DNA of 64,000 bases from Halocaridina rubra. Lineage: Eukaryota > Arthropoda > Malacostraca > Decapoda > Atyidae. The notes below the pieces were generated by a model. The model was not told the origin of the DNA. It worked only from the letters and a program-made list of their open reading frames with translations, and did no database searches. Positions 49,573-63,885 of the stretch are shown here, in pieces (the stretch's first letter is position 1; each line of letters opens with the position of its first letter). The stretch lies in NCBI GenBank assembly GCA_037179515.1, contig JAXCGZ010001892.1, positions 101,001-165,000 of the forward strand, in the 5' to 3' direction. A program made the translations under genes and the position numbers.

Positions 49573-51306
49573 TTAGGTATGTGCTTTTTCAAGTGCGGAT
49601 TCCAAAAGGGGGCTGCATATTCGAGTTTTGGCCTCAAACGCTTTCTGGAAGTCTAGGAATATGCAATCTGCCCAGCCCTCTCTTTCCTGTAAGATTTGGC
49701 TTACCTCATCATAAAATTCTAATAAGTTTGTTACTGTTGATCTACCTTCTCTGAAGCCATGTTGCCTCACTGACAAAAAGTTGAAGGATTCCAAGTGAAG
49801 AGAGATATGTTTCCTTAGTAGTTTCTCCATAACTTTGCAAACTATGCTGGTCAAGGAAACTGGTCTATAGTTCAGAGCCGTATCCCTCATTCCCTTTTTG
49901 AAGATAGGTATCACATTTGCTTGTTTCCAGCATCTTGGAATCTCCCCCGACTCCAGTGACTCCTTAAATATGATACTTAGTGCCACTGATATTGAGTTTG
50001 CGCATTTTTTAAGCACATGAGGGGATATGTGATCAGGACATGTAGCTTTAAGAACATCTAAATCCATCAGCGCTTTGCATACCTCTGTGGGTGTAAGGTT
50101 GATGCTCTCTAATACCGGCCCTTGAGCTTCTATCTCTGCAATCTGAGGGGGTGGGGTATTTTCTACTGTAAATACTGACTGAAACTCCTTGTTCAATTCT
50201 TTGCAGATCTCTTCATCCGTCTCAGTGATGCTTCCATCCTCTCTCTTAAGCCTTAAAACCTGTTCTTTTATCTTCAGTTTTCCTCTGATAAAGCTGTGGA
50301 AAAGCTTGGGATTTTCTTTAGCCTTCCTGGTGATGTCCCTCCCATAGTCTCTCTCTGCCTCTCTTCTTTTACTTAGGTAGTCATTTCTTGCTCTTTTGTA
50401 GGTTTGCCAGGCATTTATGTTTTTTCTCCTCCTATACCTTTTCCAGCATTTGTCTCTCCACTCCTTAGCTCTTTTACACTCATTATCGAACCATTTCTCT
50501 CTGGCATGAATTACACCTACTTTGGTGACAGGTATGCAGCAATCTACTATCTTCCCACATTTCTCACAAAAGATGTCATACATTTCTTGTACAGATTTGT
50601 TGTAAAATAAGGTTCTAGAGTCAATAACTGCAAAAAGCTCATTTATTTTGATGTAATCTCCTTTCGGATAGTTCCTCCTCATCTCCTCAGTGCCTCTACT
50701 CTCAAGCAGAATATCTTCAATGATATACTCCATCAACAACACACAGTGGTCACTCTTTCCAATTGGTGGTTCATACTCAATTTTTTCAATATCCAACACA
50801 TTATCTGTGAATACTAGATCAAGTAGTGATGGCTCATCCCTACCCCTGGCCCTCGTTGGTTCCATTACATGTTGGTGTAGGAAATTCCCTTGTACGCAAT
50901 CTAGGAATGAGTCCTCACCACTGTGTGAGTCAAGATTTATCCAATCAATCTCTTTATGATTAAAATCTCCCATAATCAAAATTCTACATTTTTTCTCCAG
51001 TGCCGTGTTAACAACTGAGTTTATGACTTCAATAGTACCTATATGACTTTCCTCATAAACTTCTAGCCTATTCTGGTTCCTTGGTGGGTTATATACAACA
51101 GTTATTATAATGCTCTCTGACCCAGTATTTATGCGAGCAACAAGAAATTCCTTGAACTCACTTTCTATAGCCAAGTTTATTTCTTTAACTTGAATCCTTT
51201 CACTTATGGGCAGTGCTATCCCTCCACCAGTCCTCTCAGATCTTTCAACCCTTAATATTCTGAAGCCCTTAGGAAAAACTGTGACACTGTTTATGTCCTC
51301 ACTCAA
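49573..51306 (-). pseudogene. LINE-A ORF2 with RT catalytic core deleted
   Basis: 577 codons: endonuclease domain complete in its conserved motifs (NTGSESIIITVVYNPP, GDFNHKEIDW, SDHC), linker, RT fingers up to FLDFQKAF, then an out-of-frame tail caused by the deletion. RT activity is impossible. Confidence 0.88.
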
Positions 51307-51410
51307 CTTAGTCTCTGTAAATGCTGCTATATATGCCTTACTGTTGTGAATCCTATCTTTTAATTCTACTGCCTTACCAGCTACTCCATCAGCATTTGTG
51401 TATAACAGTC

Positions 51411-52430
51411 TTAATGAGGCCCCATCCCCTGATCTTCTGTCATTATCTTCTTTATCTCCCCTTTGTCTGGAAGAACTCTGAAATGAAAATTTTTCTTCTC
51501 TTCTTCATTTCTTTCCTCATTTAACCTTCTTGCCTCTTCCAACAAGTTTTTGATCTTTCCCATCTCTTCCTGTGTTCTGTATCGTCTAATGAACACTTCT
51601 TTGAATTCTTGAAGGTCTTTTAGACTTCTTTTTCTCAACAATATTTCCCTACATGTTTCCCCTCTCTCAAAGGTTACTTTTGTTGGTCTCGGCATTCCTT
51701 CCCTCGAATATTTACCTAGTTGGTGTGTGTTTACAATATCCTCAGGACCACAAACTTCTCCAAGCTTTCTTATCAGGTCTACAACCCTAGCTTTATTTTC
51801 TTCAAGTCTCCCCTGCCACGTTGGCTCCTGGGATTCGCTTATGCCTGAGATTACCACTGTCTTCTCTTTATCAAGTGCCTGTTTGATGAGTGGGTTTGCC
51901 CTTTCCATCACAACGTCTTTCATTTTTTCGATTACTGTCTCTTTATAGTCAACTGTTTGTATGTTTTCCAGTGCCACCACCTTTACAGCCTCTTTTACTG
52001 CCACATTCCCCTTTAGTGCATCAGCAAAGGAAGTTTTCATGGCATCATTTTCCATATTCAGCTCCTGGAACTGTTTTCTAAACTGCTCAATGTTTTCCTT
52101 AATCTGGACATTCCAAGCAGCAATCTCGTCTCTCTCAGAAGAGAGCAGTGAACTAACATCTAATTCATTTAGGTTGTCGTTCAGCTGTTTGTTTTTATCT
52201 TCTTGCTTAGAAATTCTGGTTCTAGTTCACTCTTTTCCCCTTCCAGTTTCTTTATTCGTTTTTCTAGTTCCTTTCTCTCCTGCCCTTGTGCTTTATTTGC
52301 TTCCTCCAAAAGTCTTATTTCCTCTCTGAATGTTTCATTCTCTTTCATTTCTCCATCCATATTTCGAATTTTTTTCATCAAGGCTTATAACCATTGCCTC
52401 TAATTCCATGATTTTCTGTTTTAGTGTCCT
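51411..52430 (-). pseudogene. LINE-A ORF1, partly frame-broken
   Basis: The C-terminal 214 codons (52055-51411) are open and end RVLPDKGEIKKIMTEDQG then MGPH and TAA. Upstream coiled-coil codons continue in other frames (52381-52181) because of small indels. The A AAT TTT heptamer discussed for the full copy is kept at 51486-51492 (reverse complement) and here is in the ORF1 frame. Confidence 0.85.
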
Positions 52431-52468
52431 AATAGTCTAACAGAGGTTTTACTGGTCTCATACTTAAG

Positions 52469-53144
<676 letters not shown>

Positions 53145-53210
53145 TCACATTACCTAATTTTTTGTGTAAACTGGGGAAAGCTCTTAAGCCGTTTACCTGA
53201 TTCTGTGGTT
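53145..53210 (-). mobile_element. Relic of a LINE-A 3' end
   Basis: ATTACCTAAT, GTGTAAACTGGGGAAAG, CTCTTAAGCCG and TTTACCTGATTC..GGTTCCAT follow the order of the LINE-A 3' UTR on the minus strand, with heavy divergence and no coding part. Confidence 0.6.
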
Positions 53211-53804
53211 CCATATATTGTTAAAATCAGTATCCTTCCCATTTATATTAACTTGTTAGTTAGTTTGATACACGAAATAATTGAATAATTAAAAAAAACC
53301 AAACAAACAAATATCCACCTGTCAACAGTACTGAGTTAAGTTGCCAAGTAGTACAGCTGTCTTATTTTCTTCATTTTTTTTTTTGCTTTTCTTTTAGCTT
53401 TCTCTTTTACTATTTTGTTTTTATTTTGTATATATATTGAGTTAAATGTAAAGTCTAATCTTGTGATAACATACCTTGGTTAGCAAGTGAGTTTATCAGT
53501 TAGGAAGAATATATAGCAGAAACAGGTGGGTGCCACCTCAGACACAGGTTCGAATTTTTCCTTCAGTTTTGACTTTTGTTTTGTTGCATTTTTTTTTCTT
53601 TTTCTTTTTCTGTTTATCCTTAAATTACCATGGTCAAGTCTTTAAGTTAAGATGTATGTTACCAGAAAAGAGATAAACTGAGTCACTAAATAGCACTTAT
53701 ATGGAGATATAAAAATTCGGTGTGAAGCTTAATTAAAAGTTTTTCTCTCTTTTTTTTCCTCTTCTCGTCTTCTTTCTATATTCTGTAAGAGGGAGAACAT
53801 AAAA

Positions 53805-54883
53805 ATGACGCCATCTCTGTCCCAAACCTCTCCCATCCATGGGTCGGTAGGAGGGGTAGCCATCAGGAGACTCAAACAGAAAATCAAAAATTTAGAGGAA
53901 ATGGTTATAAGCCTTGATAATAAAACTCAGAATATGGATGGAGAAATGAAAGAGAATGAAACACTCAGAGAGCAAATACAATCTTTGGAGGAAGCAAATA
54001 AAGCACAAGGGCAGGAGAGAAAGGAACTAGAAAAAAGAATAAAGAAGCTGGAAGGGGAAAAGAGTCAACTAGAATCTAGACTTTCTAAACAAGAAGATAA
54101 AAACAAACAGCTGAATGACAACCTAAAGGAATTAGATGTTAGTTCACTGCTCTCTTCTGAGAGAGACGAGATTGCTGCTTGGAATGTCCAGATTAAGGAA
54201 AACATTGAACAGCTCAGAAAAGAGTTCCAGGAGCTGAATATGGAAAATGATGCCATGAAAACTTCCTTTGCTGATGCACTAAAGGGGAATGTGGCAGTAA
54301 AAGAGGCTGTAAAGGTGGTGGCACTGGAAAACATACAAACAGTTGACTATAAAGAGACAGTAATCGAAAAAATGAAAGACGTTGTGATGGAAAGGGCAAA
54401 CCCACTCATCAGACAGGCACTTGATAAGGAGAAGACAGTGGTAATCTCAGGCATAAGTGAGTCCCAGGAGCCAACATGGCAGGGGAGACTTGAAGAAAAT
54501 AAAGCTAGGGTTGTAGACCTGATAAGAAAGCTTGGAGTAGTATGTGGTCCTGAGGATATTGTAATCATACACCAACTAGGTAAATATTCGAGGGAAGGAA
54601 AGCCGAGACCAACAAAAGTAACCTTTGAGAGAGGGGAAACATGTAGGGAAATATTGTTGAGAACAAAAAGCCTAAAAGACCTTCAAGAATTCAAAGAAGT
54701 GTTCATTAGACAATACAGAACACAGGAAGAGATGGGAAAGATCAAAAATTGTTGCAAGAGGCAAGAAGGTTAAATGATGAAAGAAATGAAGAAGAGAAGA
54801 AAAATTTTCATTTCAGAGTTCTTCCAGACAAAGGGGAGATAAAGAAGATAATGACAGAAGATCAGGGGATGGGGCCTCATTAA
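53805..54883 (+). pseudogene. LINE-A ORF1: coiled-coil RNA-binding protein, one frameshift
   Basis: ATG 53805 has a good context (AAAAATG). Residues about 15-130 form a Glu/Lys-rich heptad-like coiled coil (EANKAQGQERKELEKRIKKL). The second half has VVISGISESQEPTWQGRLEE, then a DLIRKLG block and RPTKVTFERGETCREILL, the pattern of RRM-like ORF1 proteins that coat LINE RNA. One missing base near 54750 diverts the frame to a stop at 54771-54773; the parallel copy at 51.4-52.4 kb shows the undamaged order ending MGPH-stop. Normal length is about 360 residues. Confidence 0.85.
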
Positions 54884-57710
54884 GATTGTTATACACAAAT
54901 GCTGATGGATTAGCTGGTAAGGCAGTAGAATTAAAAGATAGGATTCACAACAGTAAGGCAGATATAGTAGCAATTACAGAGACTAAGTTGAGTGAGGACA
55001 TAAACAGTGTCACAGTTTTTCCTAAGGATTTCAGAATACTAAGGGTTGAAAGATCTGAGAGGACTGGTGGAGGGATAGCACTGCTCATAAGTGAAAGGAT
55101 TCAAGTCGAAGAAATAAACTTGGCTATAGAAAGTGAGTTCAAGGAATTTCTTGTTGCTCGCATAAATACTGGGTCAGAGAGCATTATAATAACTGTTGTA
55201 TACAACCCACCAAGGAACCAAAATAGGCTTGAAGTTTATGAGGAAAGTCATATAGGTACTATTGAAGTCATAAACTCAGTTGTTAACATGGCACGGGAAA
55301 AAAAATGTAGGATTTGGATTATGGGAGACTTTAATCATAAAGAGATAGATTGGATAAATCTTGACCCACACAGTGGTGAGGACTCATTCGGGGCAAGATT
55401 CCTAGATTGCGTACAAGGGAATTTCCTACACCAACATGTAATGGAACCAACAAGGGCCAGGGGTGGGGATGAGCCATCACTACTTGATCTAGTGTTTACA
55501 GATAATGTGTTGGATATTGAAAAAATTTAGTATGAACCACCAATTGGAAAGAGTGACCACTGTGTGTTGTTGATGGAGTATATCATTGAAGATATTCTTC
55601 CTGAGAGTAGAGGCACTGAGGACATGAGGAGGAACTATCCGAAAGGAGATTATATCAAAATGAATGAGCTTTTTGCAGTTATTGACTGGAGAACCTTATT
55701 TTACAACAAATCTGTACAAGAAATGTATGACATCTTTTGTGAGAAATATGGGAAGATAGTAGATTGCTGCATACCTGTCACCAAAGTAGGTGTAATTCAT
55801 GCCAGAGAGAAATGGTTCGATAATGGGCGTAAAAGAGCTAAGGAGTGGAGAGACAAATGCTGGAAAAGGCGTAGGAGGAGAAAAAACATAAATGCCTGGA
55901 AAACCTACAAAAGAGCAAGAAATGACTACCTAAGTAAATGGAGAGAGGCAGAGAGAGACTATGAGAGGGACATCACCAGGAAGGCTAAAGAAAATCCCAA
56001 GCTTTTCCACAACTTTATCAGAGGAAAACTGAAGGTAATAGAACAGGTTTTAAGGCTAAAGAGAGCGGATGGAAGCATCACTGAGACGGATGAAGAGATC
56101 TGCAAAGAATTGAACAAGGAGTTTCAGTCAGTATTTACAGTAGAAAATACCCCACCCCCTCAGATTGCAGTGATAGAAGCTCAAGGGCCGGTATTAGAGA
56201 ACATCAACCTTACAGCCACAGAGATATGCAAAGCGCTGATGGATTTAAATGTTCATAAAGCTACAGGTCCTGATGACATATCCCCTCATGTGCTTAAAAA
56301 ATGCGCAAACACAATATCAGTGGCACTAAGTATCATATTTAAGGAGTCACTGGAGTCGGGGGAGATTCCAAGATGCTGGAAACAAGCAAATGTGATACCT
56401 ATCTTCAAAGAGGGAAGGAGGGATACGGCTCTGAACTATAGACCAGTTTCCTTGACCAGCATACTTTGCAAAGTTATGGAGAAACTACTAAGGAAACATA
56501 TCTCTCTTAACTTGGAATCCTTCAACTTTTTGTCAGTGAGGCAACATGGCTTCAGAGAAGGTAGATCAACAGTAACAAACTTATTAGAATTTTATGATGA
56601 GGTAAGCCAAATCTTACAGGAAAGAGAGGGCTGGGCAGACTGCATATTCCTAGACTTCCAGAAAGCGTTTGACACTGTTTCACATGGGAGACTTATTAGG
56701 AAGCTGCAATCAATGGCTAGAATAGGTGGGAATGTTTTGGAATGGATAAAAACTTACTTAGAAGGAAGGGAACAGAGGGTTAGAGTAAGACACTCAGTGT
56801 CTGAGTGGAGAAGAGTTAGTAGTGGAGTTCCACAGGGTTCAGTTTTAGGGCCACTTTTGTTCTTTGTATATGTAAATGACCTACCAGAGTCTGTAAATTC
56901 ATTCATGAATATCTTTGCAGATGATGCAAAGATTGTGAAGAAACTAAAAAACGAGAACAATGGTAGAGAACTTCAGGAGGATCTAAATAATCTGCATGAG
57001 TGGTCAGAAAAGTGGCTAATGAAATTCAATACTTCAAACTGTAAGGTAATGAGAATGGGTACAAGTGCAAGAAGGCCCAAGCTTGACTACTCGGTGGCTG
57101 GAGTACAACTTCAAGAGACAGAAAATGAGAGAGATCTAGGAGTAAACATACTGGCAGATTTGTCTCCAGAAATACATATAAATGGCATAGTAAGGGCAGC
57201 ATATGCATTCTTATCAAATGTAAGGGTAGCCTTCAGGCACATGGACAAGGAAATGTTCATAAATATTTATGTAACCTATGTGAGGCCAAAACTCGAATAT
57301 GCAGCCCCCTTTTGGAATCCGCACTTGAAAAAGCACATAGCTAAGCTTGAAAAAGTTCAAAGACATGCCACGAAACTGGTGCCAGAAATACGCAATCTCA
57401 GTTATGATGAGAGGCTGAGGGAATTAGACTTACCATCACTCGAAGCTAGAAGAGAGAGGGGGGGGATATGGTGACAGTCTTTAAATTCCTTCATGGTTAT
57501 GATAGAGTGGATAGGGATCGATATTTTGATATGGCAGGCTCTAGAACTAGAGGTCATAGTTTGAAGCTTCGTAAGAAAACTTCTTTGCAGGATGTAAGAA
57601 AATACTTTTTCAGTGTAAGAGTAGTTGATAATTGGAATTGGGTAAGCGAGGAGGTAGTTAATGCTATCTCAATCCATAGTTTTAAGGACAGGTATGATAA
57701 GTATCACTAA
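54790..57710 (+). pseudogene. LINE-A ORF2: endonuclease-reverse transcriptase, two lesions
   Basis: The -1 frame relative to ORF1 opens after a TGA near 54788 and runs into YTNADGLAGK, the first endonuclease strand, with no ATG on the way. The endonuclease has AITETKLSED, IMGDFNHKEIDW and SDHC. The RT has NYRPVSLTS, FLDFQKAFDT, SGVPQGSVLGPLLFFVYVND, FADDAK and MKFNTSNCKVM. TAG at 55528 replaces the Glu codon of KIEYEPP, and a G-run slip near 57460 shifts the last 80 codons into 57468-57710. Other copies show the undamaged residues. Product role: target nicking and reverse transcription of the element RNA. Confidence 0.88.
54802..54808 (+). promoter_or_regulatory. Candidate -1 frameshift heptamer A AAT TTT
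   Basis: The heptamer fits X XXY YYZ. In the intact ORF1 frame, seen in the copy at 51.4-52.4 kb, it is read AAG AAA AAT TTT CAT. Slipping one base back yields TCA and enters the open ORF2 frame. It lies close to the upstream limit of the ORF1/ORF2 overlap, where a functional site would have to be. No downstream pseudoknot was worked out. Confidence 0.45.
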
Positions 57711-57954
57711 GTATAAAATGGAAGCGATCAGGAGACAGGAAGATACGAGCTTTGGGCTCTTTCCCGTAAACACAATTAGGTAATCACAATTAGGTAGTCA
57801 CACATGGACCAGAAAGCCAGTCCACCCCAGACCTATGAAAATGTAATTCAAAAGAGAATTTTTTTTTTAATTATAGCGAGAGTCAGTACTTATTATATAG
57901 ATTGCATTTATATATCAGAGGATGTGCCTGCGTGCACCCATGAACAATTATAGC

Positions 57955-58238
57955 CATACTAAAACTCCTTGAGTGGATGGGGACCGATATTTTTATATGG
58001 ATGGTTCTAGAACTAGAGGTCATAGTTTGAATCTTCATGAGAAAACTTCATTGAAAGATGTAAGAAAGTAGTTTTCTAGTAGAGTTCATAGTTGACATGT
58101 AAAGAATCAATCATTACTAAATACATTCACAGTTTTTAAGATAAATATGGCAAGTGTTAGGGTAAGATATAACCGACTTGGAGACAGGGAGTTACAAACA
58201 TGGGCTATGTCCCGCGAACACAATTAGGTAAATAAACA
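57955..58238 (+). mobile_element. LINE-A relic, 3' end
   Basis: GAGTGGATGGGGACCGATAT, GGTTCTAGAACTAGAGGTCAT, GTAAGAAAGTAGTTTTC and a final AACACAATTAGGTAA repeat the end of LINE-A with many changes. It lies just downstream of the young copy in the same direction. Confidence 0.8.
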
Positions 58239-58296
58239 CAGAATTCTACCCATTCGACTTCAGATTGAATGATTAAAAAACTGACTAGGAACAGTG

Positions 58297-58298
<2 letters not shown>

Positions 58299-58375
<77 letters not shown>
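58299..58375. repeat. (GA)n microsatellite
   Basis: Pure GA run. The following 58376-58740 is AT-rich and featureless. Confidence 0.97.
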
Positions 58376-58379
<4 letters not shown>

Positions 58380-58853
58380 TTATATCTATTAACAATCAGC
58401 AAGGCATGATAACAATGTGGTAGTGTGTTAAAAAAAATAAAAAAAATATATTTATTGGTAAACAAGGAAGCTGTGTTCTCAAGACTTTCACCAAATAGGA
58501 ATAAATAATATTAAATATATGTGCAGTAATAAGAAATAGTTTCTTAATGCGATTAGTATATGTTATAGAGTGAGATACGAGAAATGCAACTACGAGAAAA
58601 AAAAAAAGCTACGGAGCGTCTACGCTAACTGGGATTTGCCATCTTCCGTATAGTAGCGTAAATTTTATGCCTTTTAAATGTATCTAGAAACACAATATCG
58701 TTAAAATAAATGTTCTCTTCAGTATAGTCTTAGTAACGCCTAAAAAAAAAAAAAAAAAAAAATACGAAACTGTGAGGCTAAGATAGAATGAAATTTAGAC
58801 CACGTTGGCGGATGAAAATAGCAACGGACATTCCAGTTCTCTCTCTCTCTCCG

Positions 58854-61371
<2,518 letters not shown>

Positions 61372-61426
<55 letters not shown>
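61372..61426. repeat. (CT)n microsatellite
   Basis: Pure CT run. 61427-62033 shows nothing else. Confidence 0.97.
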
Positions 61427-61429
<3 letters not shown>

Positions 61430-62029
61430 GAGGTGTAAGATGATTTGCATATGGACAAATTCATTGGCCAAGTCTGAGGCATTTTGGAATCTTACATTTT
61501 AAGGATTTTGATGCATGAATAACTAAAAAAAAAAAATCATGTTGGCATTTTGATTTTTCGTGCATTAAGAATAATGGGTGAATGCTAATAATAACCATAC
61601 CCTGATTATGCACAAAAATATGATTAATGACGATATAAACCTCTTGACTCTGCTAAAATTTTTTATCATGTAGTACCTTTTACTCTCACCAGAGACTTGA
61701 ATTTCTCAAGTACTGCAAAAATTCCGGTTTGATTAGAGAATGATGGAGAATTAATTTATATTGCACAGCATGGTTCAGTCTCACGAAAAGAAAAGAAAAA
61801 TAATCGCTAATGTCATGATCATATTAAAATATCATTCGCTGTTCAAAACTGGTATTTTCAATCTCTGAAGTCTACGGATATATGCACTGAACAGCTGTCA
61901 GACAAAATCTTTCACGAGCACCGTGATTGGTGTGTGTGCAATTAGCTAATATTATTCTCTTTTTCATTAGCAAATCAGCCATTCTCATAAGTATAATGAT
62001 TGTAAATTTAGCTACTGATGGACAGTGTA

Positions 62030-62147
<118 letters not shown>

Positions 62148-62281
62148 TAAGTAGTAAATGTGCAAACTCTTTATGTTAAATAGATCAAACCAAGAGAACA
62201 TAATTATAGTAATGATGAATTTAAACAAAAAATGTCTTCCTTAGCTTTTCCTCCTTTTAGTTAACTCTATCTTCTCTCTCA

Positions 62282-62283
<2 letters not shown>

Positions 62284-62365
<82 letters not shown>
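62284..62365. repeat. (ATT)n microsatellite
   Basis: About 27 ATT units. Confidence 0.97.
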
Positions 62366-62610
62366 CTCTGTTAAAACTATACCTAGATTTTCTCATTATG
62401 ATGCAATAATGAGTTTGAATAACACTGTGGGATCAAGTAAATATTAGAAACCCTAGAACATTATATAATCCTGAGTGTTGTTAGGTGAGGTTTGGTTAGG
62501 ATAATTCCTAACAGTCTATGAGGTTACGTAATGTTCTGAGGGTCGTTAATCTGCACCTGGTCCAAACTGAAATACTCACCAGAAATAACTCATTTTAGAT
62601 GTATTCATCG

Positions 62611-62810
62611 AGCGGTAGTCATCGTGGCTCAAGCGGTAGCGTCTGCGACTCTGAGGCGTCAGGGCGAGGGTTCGCGTCCCTTCACGGTCTGAGGTTAGCA
62701 AGGGCATGCACTCAGGGTAACGATTACATCTGCCAAAACAAGTCCTTCGCAAGAAGGCAACCGCCCTAGCCCTTGGTAGAAAAGGGAGTCCGTGACGTAA
62801 AGCCGGAACA
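62611..62810 (+). mobile_element. SINE-A, complete copy with 14-bp target duplication
   Basis: AGATGTATTCATCG occurs at 62597-62610 and 62811-62824, fixing a 200-bp element. Head: GTGGCTCAAGCGGTAGCG (A box) and GAGGGTTCGCGTCCC (B box), tRNA-like. Body: GGTTAGCAAGGGCATGCACT and CTGCCAAAACAAGTCCTTCG. Tail: AAAAGGGAGTCCGTGACGTA then CCGGAACA. A Pol III retroposon moved by LINE machinery; the partner LINE is not identified. Confidence 0.95.
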
Positions 62811-62987
62811 AGATGTATTCATCGTGCCCATGCCCGATGATAACCTTTTTTTTTTTTTCCCCATCATGCTGTCACACTCATAAAAAACTACCAAATCAAC
62901 CATATTCTTCATAAGGATAACAAAATAAGACGTATTGCTCTGTAATAAACAGAGTTTACCTCTCAACTAAGCAGTTCGTCTCTTATT

Positions 62988-63178
62988 GCTGGCTAGTACA
63001 GTGGTAACGCGCTGGCTTCGCATTCACGAGGTCGAAAGATCGGTCCCCGTCCAAGACCGAGAGTTTAAGCTGTTTACTGGCAGGAACTGCTGTGGTTGGA
63101 CATCACAGTGGGGGGTTGGGGCTTGCCCTGGCTGACGAATACCCATTGTAATGAAATGGAAATAAAGTTTATATATTC
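62988..63178 (+). mobile_element. Second tRNA-derived SINE (SINE-B)
   Basis: Head GGCTAGTACAGTGGTAACGC followed by CTGGCTTCGCATTCACGAGG and GATCGGTCCCCGTC resembles tRNA D-, anticodon- and T-arms. A unique body follows, ending AAATGGAAATAAAGTTTATA. No clear duplication. Only one copy in the window. Confidence 0.7.
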
Positions 63179-63202
63179 CCCACTTGCAACACTACAGACT
63201 GG

Positions 63203-63885
63203 CCAATTTCTTAAACAGTGTAAACCTAGGATACCATATTGTTAGTTAGCTAGACACACACAAATGGATTTCATAAACGCATCTAACGCAGTTCTGTGTA
63301 TGGCTAGGATCCTATGTGCCCGATTTCTTAAAATTTGCAAACTTAGGATACCATATTGTTAGTTAACTAGACACACAAATGGATTTCATAAACGCACCTG
63401 ACGTGGTTCTGTTTATGGCTAGGATCCCATGTGCCCGATTTCTTAAACAGTGTAAACCTAGGATACCATAATGTTAGCTAGACACACAAATGGATTTCAT
63501 AAACGCATCTGACGCGGTTCTGTGTATGGCTAGGATCCCAGGTGCCCGATTTCTTAAACAGTGTAAACCTAGGATACCATATTGTTAGTTAGCTAGACAC
63601 ACAAGAATGGATTGCATAAACGCATCTGACGTGGTTCTGTGTATGGCTAGGATCCCGTACGGTATCCTAGCCATACAGAACCACGTCAGATGCGTTTATG
63701 AACTCCATTTGTGTGTGTCTAGCTAACTAACAATATGGTATCCTAGGTTTATACTGTTTAAGAAATCGGGCACCTGGGATCCTAGCCATACACAGAACCG
63801 CGTCAGATGCGTTTATGAAATCCATTTGTGTGTGTTTAGCTAACTAACAATATGGTATCCTAGGTTTACACTTTTCAATAAATGG
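63203..63885. repeat. Tandem array (~115-bp unit) with internal inversion
   Basis: Four direct units begin near 63203, 63322, 63437 and 63548, each with TTTCTTAAACAGTGTAAACC, GGATACCATATTGTTAG, AAATGGATTTCATAAACGCA and GGTTCTGTGTATGGCTAGGA. At about 63658 the array reverses, and about two units follow in inverted order to 63885. The junction CCGTACGG is palindromic. The last 115 bases of the window show nothing further. Confidence 0.93.

Larger units (their letters stand above)
49121..52432 (-). mobile_element. LINE-A copy with ORF1 and an internal deletion
   Basis: Extends from the 3' terminal repeats to the 5' part of ORF1. Relative to the copy at 29.2-32.1 kb, about 611 bases are missing at 49636, joining the codons for FQKAF to those just upstream of KLEYAAPFW; the missing part contains motif B and FADD. 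TCA at the join is shared by both parental sequences. The N-terminal endonuclease and all of the ORF1 C-terminal half remain open. Confidence 0.92.
53660..57803 (+). mobile_element. LINE-A, essentially full-length copy
   Basis: A two-ORF non-LTR retrotransposon of the CR1-like group: 5' UTR (start uncertain, about 53660), ORF1 from 53805, ORF2 to TAA 57708-57710, and a short 3' UTR ending in two CACAATTAGGTAAT-type units plus CACACA. ACCAGAAA at about 53661 and again just after the 3' end near 57810 could be a short target duplication but may be chance. Three lesions separate it from an intact element: a 1-base deletion near the end of ORF1, a TAG in the endonuclease (55528-55530) and a frameshift near 57460. 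Its few defects mark it as recent. Confidence 0.9.

Noticed and set aside
51727..52403. Frames antisense to LINE-A ORF1 (for example 51727-51948, 51961-52329) and ORF2
   Set aside because: The same shadow peptides recur over every LINE-A copy and reflect the coding strand opposite.
62619..62690. A genuine tRNA gene at the SINE head
   Set aside because: A and B boxes are present, but no complete cloverleaf is apparent and the segment lies inside a 200-bp unit with target duplications and several other copies.
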